Below are positions 60,364-64,000 of a DNA stretch of 64,000 bases, one piece after another (within the stretch, counting starts at the first letter, position 1; each line of letters starts with the position of its first letter). Origin of the DNA: Cryobacterium tagatosivorans (GTDB lineage Bacteria > Actinomycetota > Actinomycetes > Actinomycetales > Microbacteriaceae). The translations under genes and the position numbers were made by a program. Below the pieces are notes generated by a model that had not been told where the DNA came from, ran no database searches, and was given only the letters and a program-made list of their open reading frames with translations. The stretch spans positions 1 to 64,000 of the forward strand of contig NZ_SOEZ01000006.1 of NCBI RefSeq assembly GCF_004402215.1, read 5' to 3'.

Positions 60364-61101
60364 TCAGTCGCGCAGCGCCGCGCGGACTGCCTCCGCGACC
60401 TCCGGCGAATTGGGAGTGTCCGAGTGGACACAGACGCTGCCGAAGGGAATTTCGAGCAGCGTACCGTCGACCGCGGCAACCGTGCCATTTTCGAGCACGC
60501 GACGCACACGTGCTGAGGCTGCTCCGGGGTCGGTGTGCTCGGGGCGGCGAAGGATGATGAGTCCACCCTCCGGGTTGTAGTCCAGGTCCACATACAGCTC
60601 GCCAACAAATTCGACGCCTTCACGCTCGGCCACGCGCTGGTGCGCGCTGCCGGCGATCCCGAACACGGGCACCCCGTAGGTTTTTGCCACGTTCACGGCG
60701 CCCTGCATGAGGGCTTCGTCACGGGCGAGCATGCCGTAGAGCGAGCCGTGGGGCTTGATGTGGTTGAGGGGCATGTCGTACTTGTCGAGAAACCCAGTGA
60801 GAGCGCCGACCTGGTAGCGGATGATGGACTCAACCTCTTCGGGGTTGAGCTTCATTTCGCGGCGGCCGAAGCCGACCAGGTCGGGCAAGCCAGGGTGCGC
60901 ACCGACGCGAACGCCGTGCTTCCTGGCCAGGGCCACTGTGGCATCCATCGTGTCCGGATCACCGGAGTGGAATCCGCAGGCGACGTTGGCCACGTCGATT
61001 AACGCCATGAGGGCCTCGTCGTTGCCGAAGCTGTGGAGACCGAACGCTTCACCCATGTCGGAATTAATCAGAATTTCTGAACGTCGTTGTGCAGGGAGCA
61101 T
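60364..61101 (-). CDS. pxpA: 5-oxoprolinase subunit A (PxpA, LamB/YcsF family)
   Basis: The 245-residue protein starts near INSDMGEAFGLHSFGNDEALM, with conserved VACGFHSGDPDTM and VGAHPGLPDLVGFGRREM. These are the defining LamB/YcsF signatures, with acid and His residues for catalysis. PxpA hydrolyses the phosphorylated 5-oxoproline intermediate. It is the first gene of the minus-strand operon. ATG 61101 has only a weak ribosome-binding site. pucR is divergent, 97 bases away. Confidence 0.9.
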   Translation of the reverse strand: MLPAQRRSEILINSDMGEAFGLHSFGNDEALMALIDVANVACGFHSGDPDTMDATVALARKHGVRVGAHPGLPDLVGFGRREMKLNPEEVESIIRYQVGALTGFLDKYDMPLNHIKPHGSLYGMLARDEALMQGAVNVAKTYGVPVFGIAGSAHQRVAEREGVEFVGELYVDLDYNPEGGLIILRRPEHTDPGAASARVRRVLENGTVAAVDGTLLEIPFGSVCVHSDTPNSPEVAEAVRAALRD

Positions 61102-61140
61102 AAAGTCACGCTACGCCCGCGCCCCGAGTCGCTCCCAGTA

Positions 61141-61150
61141 GGCAATTGCC
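61141..61150. promoter_or_regulatory. candidate operator in the pxpA/pucR divergent region
   Basis: GGCAATTGCC is a perfect 10-bp palindrome in the 97-base divergent spacer. Close by, TTTGT (61168) and ACAAA (61181) form a 5+5 inverted repeat with 8 bases between. Either may bind the PucR regulator. Confidence 0.4.
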
Positions 61151-61198
61151 CTAAGCTTTGAGCAAAATTTGTGCAGGCTTACAAAAAATGAGGTTTTG

Positions 61199-62665
61199 AT
61201 GCGCGTTGTTGACCTTCTCCTTGAGCCTTCCCTTCAACTCCGGCTCCAGACGCCATCATCGAAGGCTCGGCTTGAGCGCGAAGTGAGCGGCTGCTCACCT
61301 ACCGAACTCATGGATCCAACCCCTTACCTCGATCCCGACTCGCTCCTGCTCACCAGCGGCATCGGCATGAACTTCAGCGAAGAACGAACCTGGGATGCCT
61401 TCGTCGAGCGCCTGGCCGACGTGCCCGTTTCAGCGATCGTTTTCGCGACGGGGATGGCCCACCGGGTGCTTCCGCCGGGGCTGGTCACCGCCTGCGCCAC
61501 GTACGACGTGCCGCTGCTCGAAGTCCCCTCTGTCGTGCCGCCGCTCCAGGTGGACCGGCATGTCGAAAGTGTCATGCAGGCAGAACGCCTCGTTGTGGTG
61601 AACCGTGGCTGGACCCTCGCGGACGAGTGCGCGCGGCTCGCGAACAAGGGCGCCGAAGTCGTCACCCTGCTCGCCGCAGTCTTCGACACCGTTCAAACTC
61701 CGCTCGCGGTTTACGACGCCTACGGGACGGTGATCGCCCAGTACCCGGAGATCGTGTCCTGGGCACCCGGAATCAGCAAGAAGCCCAGGGCAGGAGTACT
61801 CAACATCCCCCTCCCCATGGGGCTCAACAACCCGTGCCACCTCGCCGTACGGCAACCCGATAATGACACCCCGCTGGCATCACTTCTCGGGCCGGTCGCG
61901 TCTATCATCGCGCTGCAGCTCAATCGCTCCGTCGTCGTCGACGCGAGCCGACATCAGGAAATCAAGCTCCTCGTGACCGTTTGCGAGGCCTGGGAAGAAG
62001 CGACCCACACCGACGTCACCAAAGCATTCAACACGCTCGGGCTCGACCGGCGCTCCGAGACCACCCTCCTCGTCGCCGACATGAGCGGCGAATTCGCGTC
62101 CACGTCCTGGCAGCTCCGAGTCGCCTTGCATGACACCTTCCACACGGTGCGCGTTACCGAGTTCGACGGCCGGCTGGTCGCCTTTGCGCAGCTGCCGCGG
62201 GAAGACTTCGACACGGTCGCCCAGCGACTCCTTCGGATCCACGCCAGACAGCCGCTCGTGCTTAAAGCACCCACCACAAGCCTCTTCGAGTTGCGGCTCT
62301 CGGTCGCTCACGCGCTCGACCTTGTGCGACACATCGAGCGGCCTCAGCTCGCGCCAGAGCTCGGGCTGAGCGCCGTCGTCACCGCGACCGCGGGCCGTGG
62401 GGCGCGTGAAGCCGCGCACAGGTTCCTCGCCCCGCTGGTCGAACATGACAGCAAACGCTCAAGCCAACTCCTCGACACGCTGAGCACGTATCTGCGCCAT
62501 AACGCCCAACCGTCCCGAACGTGCGACGCGCTGTTCATCCACCGCAACACGCTCAACTACCGGCTTCGCCAGATCGAGAACCTGCTCCGAGTGCAGCTTG
62601 ACACCGTCGACGGCCAGGCCACCAGCCTGTTTGCGTTGCGCCTCGCGGGCCTCGAGACGCACTAG
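61199..62665 (+). CDS. PucR-family transcriptional regulator
   Basis: The 488-residue protein has a PucR-type N-terminal domain (about 1-120, VVDLLLEPSLQLRLQTP onward). A middle region follows, and a CdaR/PucR C-terminal helix-turn-helix is plain at the end (CDALFIHRNTLNYRLRQIENLL). Members usually control purine, urea or amide catabolism. It is divergent from the pxp operon and near a permease gene, so it probably controls both. ATG 61199 has ATGAGG upstream at 5 bases. The earlier TTG at 61169 is not preferred. Confidence 0.88.
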   Translation: MRVVDLLLEPSLQLRLQTPSSKARLEREVSGCSPTELMDPTPYLDPDSLLLTSGIGMNFSEERTWDAFVERLADVPVSAIVFATGMAHRVLPPGLVTACATYDVPLLEVPSVVPPLQVDRHVESVMQAERLVVVNRGWTLADECARLANKGAEVVTLLAAVFDTVQTPLAVYDAYGTVIAQYPEIVSWAPGISKKPRAGVLNIPLPMGLNNPCHLAVRQPDNDTPLASLLGPVASIIALQLNRSVVVDASRHQEIKLLVTVCEAWEEATHTDVTKAFNTLGLDRRSETTLLVADMSGEFASTSWQLRVALHDTFHTVRVTEFDGRLVAFAQLPREDFDTVAQRLLRIHARQPLVLKAPTTSLFELRLSVAHALDLVRHIERPQLAPELGLSAVVTATAGRGAREAAHRFLAPLVEHDSKRSSQLLDTLSTYLRHNAQPSRTCDALFIHRNTLNYRLRQIENLLRVQLDTVDGQATSLFALRLAGLETH

Positions 62666-62715
62666 TCAGTAACTCCGCCGACGCGGCCGTCGCGGCACGG
62701 GCGGGCGCATGAAAA

Positions 62716-62747
62716 AGGTGGGGGCACCCCGAAGGGTGCCCCCACCT
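62716..62747. terminator. bidirectional terminator between pucR and the permease gene
   Basis: Perfect 14-bp arms (AGGTGGGGGCACCC and GGGTGCCCCCACCT) with a 4-base CGAA loop are flanked by an A-run at 62712-62716. That A-run gives a T-run for minus-strand transcripts. It sits between two convergent genes. Confidence 0.88.
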
Positions 62748-62766
62748 GTGTGAGCCGCGGCGGCGG

Positions 62767-64000
62767 TTACCGCTTGACGCGGAGCGCGGTTCTGGAGGAA
62801 GTGCCGTTCCAGAGGAGCGCGTAGACAACCGCAGCAACAACCGCAGTGGTGATCGGGCCCCAGGTCGCACCCACACCGGCCAGGTCCGGGTTGATCGCCC
62901 CGAGCTGGAGCATGAGGATGCCGATGGCTGTGGCCGCGATCCAGGCGATGAGGCCCGAGTTGTTGAACGAGCGGTAGTGCGCGTCGCCGAGCATGCCATG
63001 TTCTTCATTCTTGCCACGGTTCAGCAGAATGTGCGTCAGCGCGATCGCCACCCACGCCGTGACCAGGACGCCCTGCCACGCCAGCGCGAGCAGGATGTAC
63101 TGCACGATGGGCAGCAACATGAGCAGGAAGATGATCAGCGACGAGATGAGCACCCAGACCAGGTTGGGCAGCTTGACGCGGAAAACGCGCTCCCCGAATG
63201 ACTTGAGGTTTGCTGCACCGAGGTAATAGTTGGCGGTGTTGATCCGGGTCTGCGAGACGAAGACGACGATCAGGCCGAGGATGCCCATCATGGAGACGAG
63301 ACCGCCTGCCACGCCGGTCTCCGAGACCTCCATGCCGGGAATGGTGAAGGTGAGGAAGATGCCCACGATTGCGCTGAATCCGTAAGCGACGATGTAGAAC
63401 AGCCAGCCGAAGCTCCAGCGCTGGTGGAACTTGATGTCTTTGCGCTTGCCGAGGGCCGCGTAGTCCATGGTGAACATCATCATGATCCACACGCCCATGT
63501 AGCCGGCGAAGGTCGCCAGCCAGCCGGGTCCGCCGACGGCGAGCGGCACAGCGAGGTCAGCCTGCTGCGTGAGCCAGGTGTCGGTGAATCCGTACTGCAC
63601 GCCTGCCCAGATAACGGCGGCAATGAGCCCGCCCAGGTAGATGGGCAGGAGCCATCCGTTGAGCTTGTCGATGAACTTGCGTGCGCCGCCGAGGATCAGC
63701 GGCGTGGAGTAGACCACAACAATCAGGTACCACATCCACGTCGGGCCGCCGAATGCCGTCTGGAAAGCGTAGGCGACGATGGATCCTTCGAAGACCGCAT
63801 AGTAGATGGCGACGAGGGCGAAGATAATCGTGGCGATGGACGAGCCGGCAGTTCCGAGAATGGTGCGCGAGAACAACGCCACGGTGGTGCGGTTGTTGAT
63901 CGCGTACTTGGCGAGCACCCGGTTGATCAGACCGTAGACGAAGATCGTGAGCACGAGGCCGATAACAGCGTTGAGGGTGCCGTAGGCCATCGCCATGGCG
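62767..64000 (-). CDS. NCS1-family nucleobase/hydantoin permease (5' end beyond window)
   Basis: At least 410 residues of a polytopic permease are present, with about 10 helices visible. The NCS1 pattern appears in VALFSRTILGTAGSSI, GGARKFIDKLNGWLLP, MMFTMDYAALGKRKD and SQTRINTANYYLGAANL. Members import cytosine, purines, allantoin or hydantoins with Na+ or H+. The start codon lies outside the window, and 60-80 N-terminal residues are probably missing. Lying next to PucR and the pxp operon, it may import the ring compound which that operon opens. Confidence 0.87.
   Translation of the reverse strand, partial: AMAMAYGTLNAVIGLVLTIFVYGLINRVLAKYAINNRTTVALFSRTILGTAGSSIATIIFALVAIYYAVFEGSIVAYAFQTAFGGPTWMWYLIVVVYSTPLILGGARKFIDKLNGWLLPIYLGGLIAAVIWAGVQYGFTDTWLTQQADLAVPLAVGGPGWLATFAGYMGVWIMMMFTMDYAALGKRKDIKFHQRWSFGWLFYIVAYGFSAIVGIFLTFTIPGMEVSETGVAGGLVSMMGILGLIVVFVSQTRINTANYYLGAANLKSFGERVFRVKLPNLVWVLISSLIIFLLMLLPIVQYILLALAWQGVLVTAWVAIALTHILLNRGKNEEHGMLGDAHYRSFNNSGLIAWIAATAIGILMLQLGAINPDLAGVGATWGPITTAVVAAVVYALLWNGTSSRTALRVKR

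Overview
The window is high-GC DNA with GTG/TTG starts, short ATGA/GTGA gene overlaps and several apparently leaderless genes. It carries a 32-residue bS22-type ribosomal protein, a DUF7882 protein, a receiver-less winged-helix regulator and two thiamine (TPP) riboswitches. This points to an actinobacterium, most probably a member of the Microbacteriaceae (Cryobacterium/Leifsonia-like). The genus is an inference and cannot be settled from this sequence.

Layout. 1-9.2 kb: an IS110 transposase tail, two small unknown proteins, menC, the System II cytochrome c maturation set (ccsB, resB, ccdA, a ResA/TlpA lipoprotein) with a histidine phosphatase, an archaeal-type aspS, and a Vsr/DUF559-like nuclease gene bracketed by two oppositely oriented 63-bp palindromic repeats. 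9.2-25.6 kb: mainly housekeeping genes (Dabb protein, glutaredoxin-like protein, bS22, HTH proteins, KtrB/KtrA potassium uptake, proC, a CDF metal transporter, a glutamine amidotransferase, tadA, upp). These are followed by a regulator locus with a putative Cys-Cys leader peptide and tandem repeats, DUF302 and DUF1918 genes around a CsoR-like operator, an SGNH-GAF fusion, and two large convergent genes of unknown function that end beside tRNA-Arg(ACG). 25.7-30 kb: a flavodoxin-like protein, a carboxylesterase, a Tat-exported CHAP-like protein and small or membrane proteins.

30-40.6 kb: one long minus-strand operon encodes an aldehyde dehydrogenase, a CUT1-type ABC importer (binding protein and two permeases), an N-acyl-D-amino-acid deacylase, an aldo/keto reductase, a DSD1/D-threonine-aldolase-type PLP enzyme and an ornithine cyclodeaminase-like protein. 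A divergent FCD-type GntR regulator faces it across a GTATGC-N6-GCATAC operator. 40.6-47.1 kb: a second operon for amino-sugar uptake (BadF-type kinase, CUT1 importer, SIS isomerase) next to a ROK regulator that lacks the zinc motif. No ATPase subunit (MsmK/UgpC type) is encoded beside either importer, so both presumably share one encoded elsewhere.

47.3-56.2 kb: thiamine biosynthesis and salvage (MoeZ/ThiF-rhodanese, thiG, thiS, thiO, thiE, thiD-tenA) and an ECF transporter in which two ATPase domains and the T component are fused. Two TPP riboswitches precede thiD-tenA and the transporter. The transporter's S component, ykoE, has an internal deletion and frameshift. 56.5-64 kb: a 5-oxoproline (pxp)-type operon with its own biotin carboxylase and biotin carrier, a tautomerase, a divergent PucR-type regulator and, at the window end, an incomplete NCS1-family permease.

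The strongest candidate for something undescribed is the nuclease gene at 8.05-9.15 kb. Its two flanking palindromes have the same length, are mutually inverted, and one supplies the gene's stop codon. It looks like a REP/RAYT-like or selfish nuclease unit, but this is an inference. No CRISPR array, rRNA operon or intact insertion sequence was seen.
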